A program made the position numbers and the translations under genes. From positions 1 to 37,762 of the forward strand of contig NZ_POTX01000032.1 in NCBI RefSeq assembly GCF_003236305.1: a stretch of DNA of 37,762 nt, written 5' to 3'. A model generated the notes under the pieces. It was not told the DNA's origin. It made no database searches and saw nothing but the letters and a program-made list of their open reading frames with translations. The DNA is from Micromonospora endophytica (lineage in GTDB: Bacteria; Actinomycetota; Actinomycetes; Mycobacteriales; Micromonosporaceae). Of the stretch, positions 24,231 through 32,636 are shown one piece after another; the first letter of the stretch is position 1; each line of letters opens with the position of its first letter.

Positions 24231-24698
24231 TCACCTGGGTCGCAGCGCCGCCTCGAGACCGTTGAGCCGCAGCATGGTCGCGCCGCGCAGGTGTGCCACA
24301 TCGTTGGCGCCGTCCCCGACGTAGCGGAGGAAGGCGACCTGCTCGGTCCAGTCCAGCCGGGTCCCACCTGTCTCCTCGGCCAGTTCGACGGTGGCCAGCG
24401 CGGTCCAGCGCAACTCGCCGTCGACGACGGCCTCGTAGCCGTACACGATCTGCCGCATGCTCGTGATGGCGATGTACCGCGACCGGTACTCCAGCCGTTC
24501 CGGCGGACTGTCCAGGCTGGTGAAGGTGCTGCCCGCCGCCTCGCCGCCACCCACCCGGAAGTCGTGTTCGTGCCAGCTGTCGCCACCGGGCAGCCGGAAC
24601 CATCGTCGCCGCAGCGCGGTGTCGGCGAACGCTGCGAAGACCTCCTCCGGCGCCACGTCCAGTTGCCGCGAGATCGTGAAGGTGTCGTGTCGGACCAT
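24231..24698 (-). CDS. SRPBCC/AHSA1-domain protein
   Basis: A 155-aa protein of the START/Bet v1-like fold. It has the usual opening (FTISRQLDVAPEEVFAAFADTALRRRWF), the middle strand pattern RLEYRSRYIAITSMRQIVYGYEAVV, and the closing long helix after TRLDWTEQVAFL. Such proteins bind hydrophobic ligands or act as Hsp90-type co-chaperones; many actinobacterial ones are of unknown function and often paired with ArsR regulators, which is not seen here. ATG 24698 follows GGGGGAGGA. It seems to be transcribed alone. Confidence 0.85.
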   Translation of the reverse strand: MVRHDTFTISRQLDVAPEEVFAAFADTALRRRWFRLPGGDSWHEHDFRVGGGEAAGSTFTSLDSPPERLEYRSRYIAITSMRQIVYGYEAVVDGELRWTALATVELAEETGGTRLDWTEQVAFLRYVGDGANDVAHLRGATMLRLNGLEAALRPR

Positions 24699-24825
24699 GC
24701 CGTCCTCCCCCTGCCGTGACCCCGAAGGCGTCGGGGCGCGTTTTCACCCACCGGTCTGCTGGCTCAGAATGCCATTGCCGCAGAGCAGAACCGATGGGCA
24801 GAGGGTGCGTGCGGTGGTGGTTAAC

Positions 24826-24867
24826 AGGGGACCCCTGCTATGCACGAGGCGTTAGCAGGGGACCCCT
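24826..24867. repeat. Paired AGGGGACCCCT repeat forming a long hairpin after pobA
   Basis: Two copies of a CAGGGGACCCCT unit (near 24825 and 24856) are arranged so that 24826-24840 pairs with 24853-24867 (14 of 15 bases) around a 12-base loop; each unit is also nearly palindromic on its own. It begins at the pobA stop codon and can serve as its terminator. From memory, GGGG/CCCC palindromes of this look recur between genes in Micromonospora and Salinispora, which would make it a dispersed element. Confidence 0.65.
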
Positions 24868-24869
24868 CC

Positions 24870-26039
24870 TTACACCTCGGGGAGGCCGACGTAGTTCTCG
24901 GCGAGGCTCGTGGCGTACGCGGGGGAGGTGGTCACGTAACGCAGCGTGGCCGACTGGAGTTTCGCCGCGTACGGGTCGTCGGCGTCGAGCTGGTGCAGCA
25001 TCGAGGTCATCCACCAGGAGAACTGCTGGGCCCGCCAGACCCGGCGTAGCGCGGTGCGGGAGTAGCCGTCGAGCAGGTCGGTGCGGCCGTCGGCGTACCA
25101 GGCGGCGAAGGCGTCGCCGAGCAGCGCCACGTCGGCCAGGGCCAGGTTCATGCCCTTGGCGCCGGTCGGCGGCACGATGTGCACCGCGTCGCCGGCCAGG
25201 TAGAGCCGCTGCCACTGCATCGGCTCGACCACCAGGCTGCGCAGCGGGGTGATCGACTTTTCCAGGATCGGGCCCTCGTTGAGGGTCCAGTCCGGCACCG
25301 TCTCCAGCCGGGTGCGCAGTTCGGCCCAGATCCGCTCGTCGGGCCAGTCGGCGATGTCCGCGTCGGCCGGCACCTGGAGGTAGAGCCGGGAGATCTGTGG
25401 TGACCGCATGCTGTAGAGCGCGAAGCCACGCTGGTGGTGGGCGTAGATGAGTTCCTCCACCGCGGGTGGGGCGGCGGCAAGAACCCCCAGCCAGGCGAAG
25501 GGGTAGGTGCGCTCGTAGGTGGTGAGCACGCCGTCGGGCACCGTCGGGCGGCTCACCCCGTGGTAGCCGTCGCAGCCGACCACGAAGTCGCAGTGCAGCT
25601 CCTCGTCACGGCCCTGGTGCCGGAAGTGGATCACGGGTGCGGTGTCCAGGTCGGACAGCCGGTCGGCGCGGGCCTCGAACAGGATCGTGCCGCCGGCGTC
25701 GAGCCGGGCCGCGATCAGGTCCTTGACCACCTCCTGCTGCCCGTACACGGTGATCGCCCGGCCGGTCAGCTCGGTCATCGGCACCCGGTGCGACTCGCCG
25801 TCGAACCGCAGCTCGATGCCCTCGTGCCGCATGCCCTCGCGGTCCAGGCGGGCCCCCAGGCCGGTGTCGCGCAGCAGGTCGACCGAGCCCTGTTCGAGCA
25901 CGCCCGCGCGCAGCCGGTGCTCGACGTACTCCCGGCTGCGGCTCTCCAGCACCACCGAGGAGATGCCGTGCCGGTGCAGCAGGTGCGACAGCATGAGACC
26001 GGCCGGTCCCGCGCCGACGATGCCGACCTGGGTACGCAT
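24870..26039 (-). CDS. pobA: 4-hydroxybenzoate 3-monooxygenase
   Basis: A 389-aa flavoprotein that hydroxylates 4-hydroxybenzoate to protocatechuate with NAD(P)H and O2, feeding the pca genes across the divergent gap. GAGPAG (9-14) binds FAD; R44 sits at the same number as the FAD/NADPH contact of the Pseudomonas enzyme. The substrate pocket residues Y199, S210, R212, R218 and Y220 match Pseudomonas Y201, S212, R214, R220 and Y222. DG (GCDGYHGVSRP) and GD (GDAVHIVPPTGAKGMNLA) motifs are intact. ATG 26039 has AAGGAGG ahead of it. Confidence 0.95.
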   Translation of the reverse strand: MRTQVGIVGAGPAGLMLSHLLHRHGISSVVLESRSREYVEHRLRAGVLEQGSVDLLRDTGLGARLDREGMRHEGIELRFDGESHRVPMTELTGRAITVYGQQEVVKDLIAARLDAGGTILFEARADRLSDLDTAPVIHFRHQGRDEELHCDFVVGCDGYHGVSRPTVPDGVLTTYERTYPFAWLGVLAAAPPAVEELIYAHHQRGFALYSMRSPQISRLYLQVPADADIADWPDERIWAELRTRLETVPDWTLNEGPILEKSITPLRSLVVEPMQWQRLYLAGDAVHIVPPTGAKGMNLALADVALLGDAFAAWYADGRTDLLDGYSRTALRRVWRAQQFSWWMTSMLHQLDADDPYAAKLQSATLRYVTTSPAYATSLAENYVGLPEV

Positions 26040-26167
26040 CGATGCCTCCTTCGTCAGCCCGTCGTCGCTCAGAACGGGTAGCGGGTGATCTCGCCCTGCA
26101 CGGTCAGCCACCGTGATCCTCCGTGCGGGCCGGTGGGACAGCGATGGGGTCACCGCCGCGCAGGTGT

Positions 26168-26190
26168 GTTCGCCTGCCGAACAAGCGTTC
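26168..26190. promoter_or_regulatory. Candidate regulator site near pobA: three GTTCG-type half-sites
   Basis: GTTCG (26168-26172) and CGAAC (26178-26182) face each other across 5 bases, and a third half-site, CGTTC (26186-26190), follows; GAACAAGCGTTC is also a 12-bp palindrome. Three half-sites are the known layout for PobR/PcaU-type IclR proteins in Acinetobacter. It lies downstream of the proposed pobA promoter. Confidence 0.5.
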
Positions 26191-26290
26191 TCATCTAGGA
26201 CATTTTCACGCGGTGTCGTCCGCGTCAACGGCCGGGCGCAACATTTCCGCAATCGACCGCGCGGCCGGGTTCCGGCCGGCCGAGGGTACG

Positions 26291-26320
26291 TTGACGAACA
26301 CCGCCGTAGCCGTTTACGTT
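26291..26320 (+). promoter_or_regulatory. Promoter of the pca operon with overlapping CGAAC repeats
   Basis: TTGACG (26291-26296) and TTACGT or TACGTT (26314-26320) are spaced 17-18 bp. ACGAAC (26294-26299) and GTTCGT (26318-26323) form an inverted pair over the two boxes. A 10-bp direct repeat CGAACACCGC occurs at 26295-26304 and again at 26347-26356, 52 bp apart, five helical turns. These fit control by the IclR protein at the operon end. Confidence 0.55.
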
Positions 26321-26419
26321 CGTGATAAGTACGCCGGTCCGCATGCCGAACACCGCTTCGCCGCTCGGGAGAAGCCGTGACGCCGTGGGGAGGGCGTGGA
26401 GGCAGGAGGCGGGAGACAC

Positions 26420-27238
26420 ATGGCCAAGCTCGTCTCGCTGGCCGACGGCGTCGCGGAACTGGTCCGCGACGGGGACACGGTGGCGCTGGAAGGGTTCACC
26501 CACCTCATCCCGTTCGCCGCCGGTCACGAGATCATCCGACAGCGGCGGCGCGACCTGACCCTGGTCCGGATGACCCCCGATGTCATCTACGACCAGCTCA
26601 TCGGCGCCGGCTGCGCCCGCCGGCTGGTCTTCTCCTGGGGCGGCAACCCCGGCGTCGGCTCGCTGCACCGCTTCCGCGACGCGGTGCAGAACTCCTGGCC
26701 GGTCCCGCTGGAGTTGGAGGAACACAGCCACGCGGGGATGGCCAACCGGTACGTCGCCGGCGCCTCCGGCCTGCCGTTCGCCGTGCTGCGTGGCTACACC
26801 GGCACCGACCTGCCCCGGCACACCACGAACATCCGCCCCATCGAGTGCCCGTTCACCGGCGAGACCCTCACCGCCGTGCCCGCGCTGCGTCCCGACGTGA
26901 CGGTGGTGCACGCCCAGCGCGCCGACCGCGCCGGCAACGTGCAGATGTGGGGCATCACCGGGGTGCAGAAGGAGGCAGTGCTGGCCGCGCAGCGGTCGCT
27001 GATCACCGTCGAGGAGATCGTCGACGAGCTCGAACCCGTACCGGGACAGGTGGTGCTGCCCGGCTGGGCGGTCACCGCGGTGGCGCGGGTGCCCGGTGGG
27101 TCCCACCCGTCGTACACCCAGGGCTACTCCGTCCGCGACAACGAGTTCTACCGCGCCTGGGACGCGATCAGCCGGGACCGCGACACCTTCACCGACTGGA
27201 TCGCCCGGCACGTGCACGAGGCGGAGGTGCCGGCATGA
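26420..27238 (+). CDS. pcaI: 3-oxoadipate CoA-transferase subunit A
   Basis: A 272-aa class I CoA-transferase subunit; with PcaJ it moves CoA from succinyl-CoA to 3-oxoadipate. The N-terminal GDTVALEGFTHLIPFAAGHEII and FSWGGNPGVGSL motifs are those of the actinobacterial PcaI type, longer than the proteobacterial form. ATG 26420 follows AGGAGG and GGGAG. It is the first pca gene and overlaps pcaJ by 4 bases. Confidence 0.9.
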   Translation: MAKLVSLADGVAELVRDGDTVALEGFTHLIPFAAGHEIIRQRRRDLTLVRMTPDVIYDQLIGAGCARRLVFSWGGNPGVGSLHRFRDAVQNSWPVPLELEEHSHAGMANRYVAGASGLPFAVLRGYTGTDLPRHTTNIRPIECPFTGETLTAVPALRPDVTVVHAQRADRAGNVQMWGITGVQKEAVLAAQRSLITVEEIVDELEPVPGQVVLPGWAVTAVARVPGGSHPSYTQGYSVRDNEFYRAWDAISRDRDTFTDWIARHVHEAEVPA

Positions 27239-27999
27239 CGGAATACACCGCCGACGAGATGATGACCGTCGCCGCCGCCCGGCAACTGCGCGACGGCACC
27301 GCCTGCTTCGTCGGCATCGGGCTGCCCAGCACCGCGGCCAACCTGGCCCGCGCCACCCACGCCCCCGGCCTCGTGCTGATCTACGAGTCGGGCTGCCTCG
27401 GGGCGAAACCCGACCGACTGCCCCTCTCCATCGGTGACGGCGTGCTCGCCGACACCGCCGACGCGGTGGTGTCGGTGCCCGAGGTCTTCAACTACTGGCT
27501 CCAGCCCGGCCGCATCGACGTCGGTTTCCTCGGTGCCGCGCAGCTCGACCGGTACGGCAACATCAACACCACGGTCGTCGGTGGCGACTACACCGACCCG
27601 AAGGTACGCCTGCCCGGCGCGGGCGGGGCACCGGAGATCGCCGCCTCCTGCGGTGAGGTGGTGGTAGTGGTCCGGCAGAGCCTGCGTACCTTCACCGAAC
27701 GGGTCGACTTCGTCACCTCGGTCGGCTACGGCAGCGGCCCCGGTGACCGGGCCCGGCTCGGACTGCGTGGCGGCGGGCCGCGTACCGTCATCACCGACCT
27801 CGGCGTCCTCGAAGCGGACCCCGCCACCTGCGAACTCACCCTCACCCGACTGCATCCCGGCGTCACCGTCGACCAGGCCCGCGCGGCCACCGGCTGGCCG
27901 CTCGCGGTCGCCGACGAACTGGCCACCGGCGAGCCGCCGACCGCCGACGAACTCGCTGTGCTGCGTGCCCTGGAAGCGACCAAGAGGACGGCCCGATGA
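27235..27999 (+). CDS. pcaJ: 3-oxoadipate CoA-transferase subunit B
   Basis: A 254-aa partner of PcaI. The catalytic glutamate that carries CoA as a thioester is E51 in IYESGCLG. Family motifs GIGLPSTAANLA and GRIDVGFLGAAQLDRYGNIN are present. ATG 27235 overlaps pcaI as ATGA, and its stop overlaps pcaH likewise, which suits a 1:1 heteromer. Confidence 0.92.
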   Translation: MTEYTADEMMTVAAARQLRDGTACFVGIGLPSTAANLARATHAPGLVLIYESGCLGAKPDRLPLSIGDGVLADTADAVVSVPEVFNYWLQPGRIDVGFLGAAQLDRYGNINTTVVGGDYTDPKVRLPGAGGAPEIAASCGEVVVVVRQSLRTFTERVDFVTSVGYGSGPGDRARLGLRGGGPRTVITDLGVLEADPATCELTLTRLHPGVTVDQARAATGWPLAVADELATGEPPTADELAVLRALEATKRTAR

Positions 28000-28745
28000 C
28001 CCGCGACGGGTACGACACCACCCATCCGCTGACGCTGCCGAGCTACCGGCGCGACGACGTCGACGCCCACCCGCCGCTGCTCAGTCCCGGCTACAAGTCC
28101 ACCGTGATCCGCGCGCCGCACCAGCCGCTGGTGTACCTGCCGCAGCGGCTCACCGAGGTCACCGGCCCGCTGCTCGGCGAGGGACGCCTCGGCGAGTTCG
28201 ACCACGACCTGACCCGCCAGCACGACGGCGAGCCACAGGGGCAGCGCATCATCGTGCACGGCCGGGTGCTCGACGGCGACGGCCGGGCCGTGCCGCACAC
28301 CCTGGTGGAGATCTGGCAGGCCAACGCCGCCGGCCGCTACCGGCACATCCTGGACAACTGGCCGGCCCCGCTGGATCCGCACTTCACCGGCGTCGGGCGC
28401 ACCCTCACCGACGAGCGGGGCCGCTACGAGTTCATCACCGTGCAGCCGGGCGCCTACCCGTGGCGCAACCACGACAACGCCTGGCGGCCCGCGCACATCC
28501 ACTTCTCGCTCTTCGGCCGGGCGTTCACCCAGCGGCTGGTGACCCAGATGTACTTCCCCGGCGACCCGCTGTTCTTCCAGGACCCGGTGCTCAACTCGGT
28601 GCGTGACGAGCAGGCCCGACAGCGGCTGATCGCCCGGTACGACCACGCCACCACCCGGCCGGAGTGGGCGCTGGCCTACGAGTTCGACATCGTGCTGCGG
28701 GGCCGGGACGAGACCCCCTTCGAGGACGAGGACGACGATGAGTGA
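27996..28745 (+). CDS. pcaH: Protocatechuate 3,4-dioxygenase beta subunit
   Basis: A 249-aa non-haem Fe(III) subunit that, with PcaG, cleaves protocatechuate to 3-carboxy-cis,cis-muconate. The four iron ligands are Y115, Y154, H167 and H169; their spacing (39, 13, 2) is exactly that of the Pseudomonas enzyme (Y408, Y447, H460, H462). It has an acidic C-terminal tail (FEDEDDDE). It overlaps pcaG by 8 bases. Confidence 0.96.
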   Translation: MTRDGYDTTHPLTLPSYRRDDVDAHPPLLSPGYKSTVIRAPHQPLVYLPQRLTEVTGPLLGEGRLGEFDHDLTRQHDGEPQGQRIIVHGRVLDGDGRAVPHTLVEIWQANAAGRYRHILDNWPAPLDPHFTGVGRTLTDERGRYEFITVQPGAYPWRNHDNAWRPAHIHFSLFGRAFTQRLVTQMYFPGDPLFFQDPVLNSVRDEQARQRLIARYDHATTRPEWALAYEFDIVLRGRDETPFEDEDDDE

Positions 28746-29310
28746 ACGCCTGGGCGTCACGCCCGCCCAGACCGTCGGGCCGTACCTGCACATCGGCCTG
28801 CCCTGGCCCGACGGCCCGTACGCCGTGCCCGAGGGCACCCCGGGCGCGTGCTGGATCCGCGGCCAGATCGTCGACGGCACCGGCGCGCCGGTGGTCGACG
28901 CGCTGGTGGAGAGCTGGCAGGCCGACCCGGATGGCCGCTTCGACCACCCCGACGACCCGCGTGGCGCCCGGCCTTCGACGGTGCCCGGTTTTCGCGGCTT
29001 CGCCCGCACCGAGACCGACGGGCAGGGCTGGTACGGGCTGCTCACCGTCAAGCCGGGACCGCTGCCCACGCCGGAGGGGGAGACCGAGGCGCCGCACCTG
29101 ACCCTGTCGGTCTTCGCCCGTGGCCTGCTGCACCGCCTGGTCACCCGGGTCTACTTCCCCGACGAGGCGACGGCCAACGCCGCCGACCCGGTGTTGCGGG
29201 GCGTCGATCCCGATCGCCGGGACACGCTGCTGGCGAGCCCCGCGCCGGACGGCTACCGGTTCGACATCCGCCTCCAGGGAGAACATGAAACCGTCTTCTT
29301 CGCGGTCTGA
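28738..29310 (+). CDS. pcaG: Protocatechuate 3,4-dioxygenase alpha subunit
   Basis: A 190-aa subunit that pairs with PcaH. It shows the alpha opening TPAQTVGPYLHIGLPWPDGPY, the shared fold core WIRGQIVDGTGAPVVDALVESWQADPDGRF and the RGLLHRLVTRVYFPDE segment, and lacks the full iron ligand set, as alpha subunits do. The next gene starts 26 bases before its end. Confidence 0.95.
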   Translation: MSERLGVTPAQTVGPYLHIGLPWPDGPYAVPEGTPGACWIRGQIVDGTGAPVVDALVESWQADPDGRFDHPDDPRGARPSTVPGFRGFARTETDGQGWYGLLTVKPGPLPTPEGETEAPHLTLSVFARGLLHRLVTRVYFPDEATANAADPVLRGVDPDRRDTLLASPAPDGYRFDIRLQGEHETVFFAV

Positions 29311-30625
29311 GGCGCTGCTGCGCCCCCTGTCCGGCACGCCCGACGTGGACGCCGAACTCGACGACCGCGCCCTGTTGCAGGCGCTGCTGGACGCGGAGGC
29401 CGCGCTCGCCCGCGCCGCCGCCGACACGGGGCTGCTGCCCGTACCGGTCGCCGAGGAGATCGCCCGGCACTGCCGCGCCGAGCGGTACGACCCGGCCGCG
29501 CTCGGCGCGGCGGCCGACGCCGCCGGCAACCCGGTCGTGCCGTTGGTGCGGGAGTTGACCGCCGCCGTCGACGCCTCGGCCCGGCCCTGGGTGCATCACG
29601 GCGCCACCAGCCAGGACATCCTCGACACCGCCCTGTCGCTGGTGGCGGTCCGGGCCGGCGCAGTGCTGCTGCGGCAGCTCGACGCGGCGGCCGACGCCGC
29701 CGCCGACCTGGCCCGCGTCCACCGGGACACCCTCATGGTCGCCCGCACCCTCGGCCAGCAGGCCGCACCGACCACCTTCGGCCTGAAGGCGGCCGGCTGG
29801 CTGCTCGGCCTGGACGAGGCGCGCACCCGCCTGGCGCGCGCCCGCGCGGCACTGCCGGCGCAGCTCGGCGGGGCGGTCGGCACCCTCGCCGGGTACGGGC
29901 CCGCCGGCCCGGACCTGGTCGACCGGTTCGCCGCCCAGCTCGGCCTGGCGGCCAGCCCGCTGCCCTGGCACACCCGCCGCCAGCCCGTGCTCGACCTCGC
30001 CGCGGCGCTCGGCGGACTGCTCGCCGCCACCGGCAAGATCGCGATCGACGTCGGCCTGCTGGCCCAGACCGAGATCGGTGAGGTGACCGAGGGCGGGGAG
30101 GGGCGCGGCGGCTCCTCGGCCATGCCGCACAAACGCAACCCGGTCGACTCGGTCCTGGTCACCGCGGCGGCCCGACGCGGACCCGGACTCGTCGGCACCC
30201 TGTTCACCGCGGCCGTGCAGGAACACGAGCGGGCCACCGGCGGCTGGCACGCCGAATGGGAACCACTGGGCGACCTGCTGCACCTGGCCGGTGGCGCCGC
30301 CGCCCGTACCGCCCGCATGCTGGCCGGCCTGCGCGTCCACCCGGAGCGGATGCGGGCCAACCTGGACGCCACCGGCGGCCTGCTGCTCGCCGAGGCCGTG
30401 GCCACCCGGCTGGCTCCGGCGCTGGGCCGCGCCGCCGCCCACGACCTGGTCCGCCGCGCCGCCGCCCGACCGCCGTTGCGGGACGCCCTGCTCGCCGAGC
30501 CCGACGTCCGGGCCCACCTGTCCGAGGCCGACCTCGACGCGGCCCTGGACCCGGCCGGCTGGCTCGGCTCCGCCGGCCACCTGGTCGACCGCGCCCTCGA
30601 CCTGCACCGGGACGGATCGCGGTGA
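29285..30625 (+). CDS. pcaB: 3-carboxy-cis,cis-muconate cycloisomerase
   Basis: A 446-aa member of the fumarase/aspartase superfamily that forms 4-carboxymuconolactone. The superfamily signature GSSAMPHKRNP lies at 276-286, and the first conserved region is HHGATSQDILDTA (104-116). ATG 29285 overlaps pcaG by 26 bases and has AGGGAGA just before it; no later start looks better. It overlaps pcaD by GTGA. Confidence 0.93.
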   Translation: MKPSSSRSEALLRPLSGTPDVDAELDDRALLQALLDAEAALARAAADTGLLPVPVAEEIARHCRAERYDPAALGAAADAAGNPVVPLVRELTAAVDASARPWVHHGATSQDILDTALSLVAVRAGAVLLRQLDAAADAAADLARVHRDTLMVARTLGQQAAPTTFGLKAAGWLLGLDEARTRLARARAALPAQLGGAVGTLAGYGPAGPDLVDRFAAQLGLAASPLPWHTRRQPVLDLAAALGGLLAATGKIAIDVGLLAQTEIGEVTEGGEGRGGSSAMPHKRNPVDSVLVTAAARRGPGLVGTLFTAAVQEHERATGGWHAEWEPLGDLLHLAGGAAARTARMLAGLRVHPERMRANLDATGGLLLAEAVATRLAPALGRAAAHDLVRRAAARPPLRDALLAEPDVRAHLSEADLDAALDPAGWLGSAGHLVDRALDLHRDGSR

Positions 30626-31425
30626 CCCCGGACGGGTCGCACCGGGCGCGAGGGCTGCACGCCACGGTGGACGGACCGCCGGACGCGCCGGTGCTGGTGC
30701 TGGGCAGCTCCCTGGGCACCACCGGCGCCATGTGGCAGCCGCAGGTGGCGGCCCTGGCCACCCGGTTCCGCCTGATCCGGTACGACCATCTCGGCCACGG
30801 CGGATCGGCCGTGCCGACCGGGCCGTACACCATCGACCTGCTCGGCCGGAAGGTGCTGCACCTGCTCGACGAGCTGGGTGTCGAGCGGGCCCACTACGCC
30901 GGACTCTCCCTGGGGGGCATGGTCGGCATGTGGTTGGCCGCGCACGCCCCCGAGCGGGTCGACCGGCTCGCCCTGCTCTGCACGTCGGCGGCGCTCGGTC
31001 CGGCGGAGGGTTGGCGGTCCCGGGCGGCCGCCGTGCGCGCCGGCCGGCTGGACACCATCGCCGACACGGTCGTCGAACGCTGGTTCACCCCCGCCTTCGC
31101 CGCCGCCCACCCCTTCACCGTGGCGACCTACCGGGACATGCTGACCCACACCCCGCCGACCGGGTACGCGGCCTGCTGCGAGGCCATCGCCGGCATGGAC
31201 CTGCGCGCGGACCTGGCCGCCGTCCGCGCACCGACGCTGGTGATCGGTGCCGCCGACGATCAGGCGACCCCACCACAGCACCTCGAGGAGATCGCGCGGC
31301 GGATCCCCTCCGCGCGGCTGGTCATGCTGGCGCACGCCGCGCACCTGGCCAGCGTCGAACAACCCGAGGCCGTGGCCGGCCTGCTGGCCGCCCACTTCAA
31401 GCCGGAAGGCGGGACCAGCCCGTGA
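30622..31425 (+). CDS. pcaD: 3-oxoadipate enol-lactonase
   Basis: A 267-aa alpha/beta hydrolase that opens the enol-lactone to 3-oxoadipate. The triad is normal: S96 in GLSLGG, an Asp at 212 or 213 (GAADDQATPP) and H241 (AHAAHLASVEQPE). GTG 30622 overlaps the pcaB stop. Many actinobacteria fuse this domain to PcaC as PcaL; here a stop codon and GTGA overlap keep them apart. Confidence 0.92.
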   Translation: MTPDGSHRARGLHATVDGPPDAPVLVLGSSLGTTGAMWQPQVAALATRFRLIRYDHLGHGGSAVPTGPYTIDLLGRKVLHLLDELGVERAHYAGLSLGGMVGMWLAAHAPERVDRLALLCTSAALGPAEGWRSRAAAVRAGRLDTIADTVVERWFTPAFAAAHPFTVATYRDMLTHTPPTGYAACCEAIAGMDLRADLAAVRAPTLVIGAADDQATPPQHLEEIARRIPSARLVMLAHAAHLASVEQPEAVAGLLAAHFKPEGGTSP

Positions 31426-31802
31426 CCGACAAGCAGCGACACGACGCCGGGATGACGGTACGCCGGCAGGTGCTCGGCGACGCCCACGTCGACCGGGCGG
31501 TGGCCGGCACCGACGAGTTCACCGCCGACTTCCAGGATCTGATCACCCGGTACGCCTGGGGCGAGATCTGGAGCCGCGACGGCCTGGATCGGCGTACCCG
31601 CAGCTGCATCACCCTCGCCATGCTGGCCACCCTTCAGCACGAAGAGGAACTGGCGATGCACGTACGGGCCGCGCGACGCATCGGTCTCACCCCCGCCGAG
31701 ATCAGCGAGGTGCTGCTCCAGGTGGCCGTCTACGCCGGCGTACCGGCGGCGAACCGGGCGTTCAAGGTGGCCCAGGCGGCCCTGCGGCAGGAGGCCGAGT
31801 GA
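31422..31802 (+). CDS. pcaC: 4-carboxymuconolactone decarboxylase
   Basis: A 126-aa protein of the CMD/AhpD fold: VRRQVLGDAHVDRAVAG start, the WSRDGLDRRTRSCITLAMLATL helix, and a closing EISEVLLQVAVYAGVPAANRAF helix with the expected His (ELAMHVRAA). It decarboxylates 4-carboxymuconolactone to the enol-lactone used by PcaD. Translation is coupled on both sides by GTGA overlaps. Confidence 0.93.
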   Translation: MTDKQRHDAGMTVRRQVLGDAHVDRAVAGTDEFTADFQDLITRYAWGEIWSRDGLDRRTRSCITLAMLATLQHEEELAMHVRAARRIGLTPAEISEVLLQVAVYAGVPAANRAFKVAQAALRQEAE

Positions 31803-32581
31803 CCGACACGGCGCGATCGGGGGAATTCGTCCAGTCGCTGGAACGCGGACTGGCCGTGATCCGTGCCTTCGACGCCGAACATCCCCAGCTCACCCTCAGC
31901 GAGGTGGCCCGGGCCACCGGGCTGACCCGGGCCGCCGCCCGCCGTTTCCTGCTCACCCTGGTCGAGCTGGGCTACGTGCACACCGACGGGCGGCTCTTCT
32001 CGTTGCGCCCACGCATCCTCGACCTCGGCTACGCGTACCTGTCCAGCCTGAGCCTGCCCGAGGTGGCCCAGCCGCACATGGAAACCCTCGTCGCCCAGGT
32101 GCACGAATCCTGTTCGGTGTCGGTGCTCGACGGCGACGAGGTGGTCTACGTCGCCCGGGTACCCACCAAGCGGATCATGACGGTGGGGATCAGCGTCGGC
32201 ACCCGCTTTCCCGCGTACGCGACCTCGATGGGGCGGGTGCTGCTCGCCGCACAGCCCGCCGACTGGCTGGACCACTACCTCGCCACCGCGCAGCTTCGGC
32301 CGTTGACCCGGCGTACCCTCACCGACCCGGTGAAACTGCGGGCCACCCTGACGAAGATCGCCGCCCAGGGGTACGCCATCGTCGACCAGGAGTTGGAGGA
32401 GGGGCTGCGCTCGCTGGCCGCGCCCATCCACGGCGACCGGGGAGCGGTGATCGCCGCGGTGAACGTCTCGGCCCACGCCAGCCGTGGTTCGTTCGAGGCG
32501 ATCCGCAGGGAGCTGCTGCCCCCGCTGCTGGCCACCGCGAAGCGCATCGAGGAGGACCTGGCCGTCGGCCCGCGCCGCTGA
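31799..32581 (+). CDS. pcaR: IclR-family regulator of the pca/pob genes
   Basis: A 260-aa regulator of the PcaR/PobR/PcaU subgroup. The winged helix lies at about 10-70 (SLERGLAVIRAFDAEHPQLTLSEVARATGLTRAAARRFL in its first half), and the effector domain has the SVSVLDGDEVVYVARVPTKRIM and LEEGLRSLAAPI motifs of that subgroup. GTG 31799 overlaps pcaC, so it is made with the enzymes and can regulate itself. The CGAAC/GTTCG sites before pobA and pcaI are its likely targets. The symbol follows its place and subgroup. Confidence 0.82.
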   Translation: MTDTARSGEFVQSLERGLAVIRAFDAEHPQLTLSEVARATGLTRAAARRFLLTLVELGYVHTDGRLFSLRPRILDLGYAYLSSLSLPEVAQPHMETLVAQVHESCSVSVLDGDEVVYVARVPTKRIMTVGISVGTRFPAYATSMGRVLLAAQPADWLDHYLATAQLRPLTRRTLTDPVKLRATLTKIAAQGYAIVDQELEEGLRSLAAPIHGDRGAVIAAVNVSAHASRGSFEAIRRELLPPLLATAKRIEEDLAVGPRR

Positions 32582-32636
32582 GCCGGCTGTCGACGATCCG
32601 CGCTCACCGCGCCGCCTGACGTACCACCATGGGTAC

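Larger units (their letters stand above)
26040..26419. promoter_or_regulatory. Shared pobA / pca regulatory region
   Basis: This 380-bp gap drives pobA leftward and pcaI rightward. It holds repeated CGAAC/GTTCG half-sites on both flanks (listed separately), a good rightward promoter at 26291 and a weaker leftward one (TTGACG on the minus strand at 26228-26223, with AAATGT 17 bases on). No coding sequence was found in it. Confidence 0.7.

Noticed and set aside
26377-27234. Open frame extending upstream of pcaJ
   Set aside because: It is an out-of-frame shadow of pcaI; pcaJ starts at the coupled ATG 27235 with normal length.
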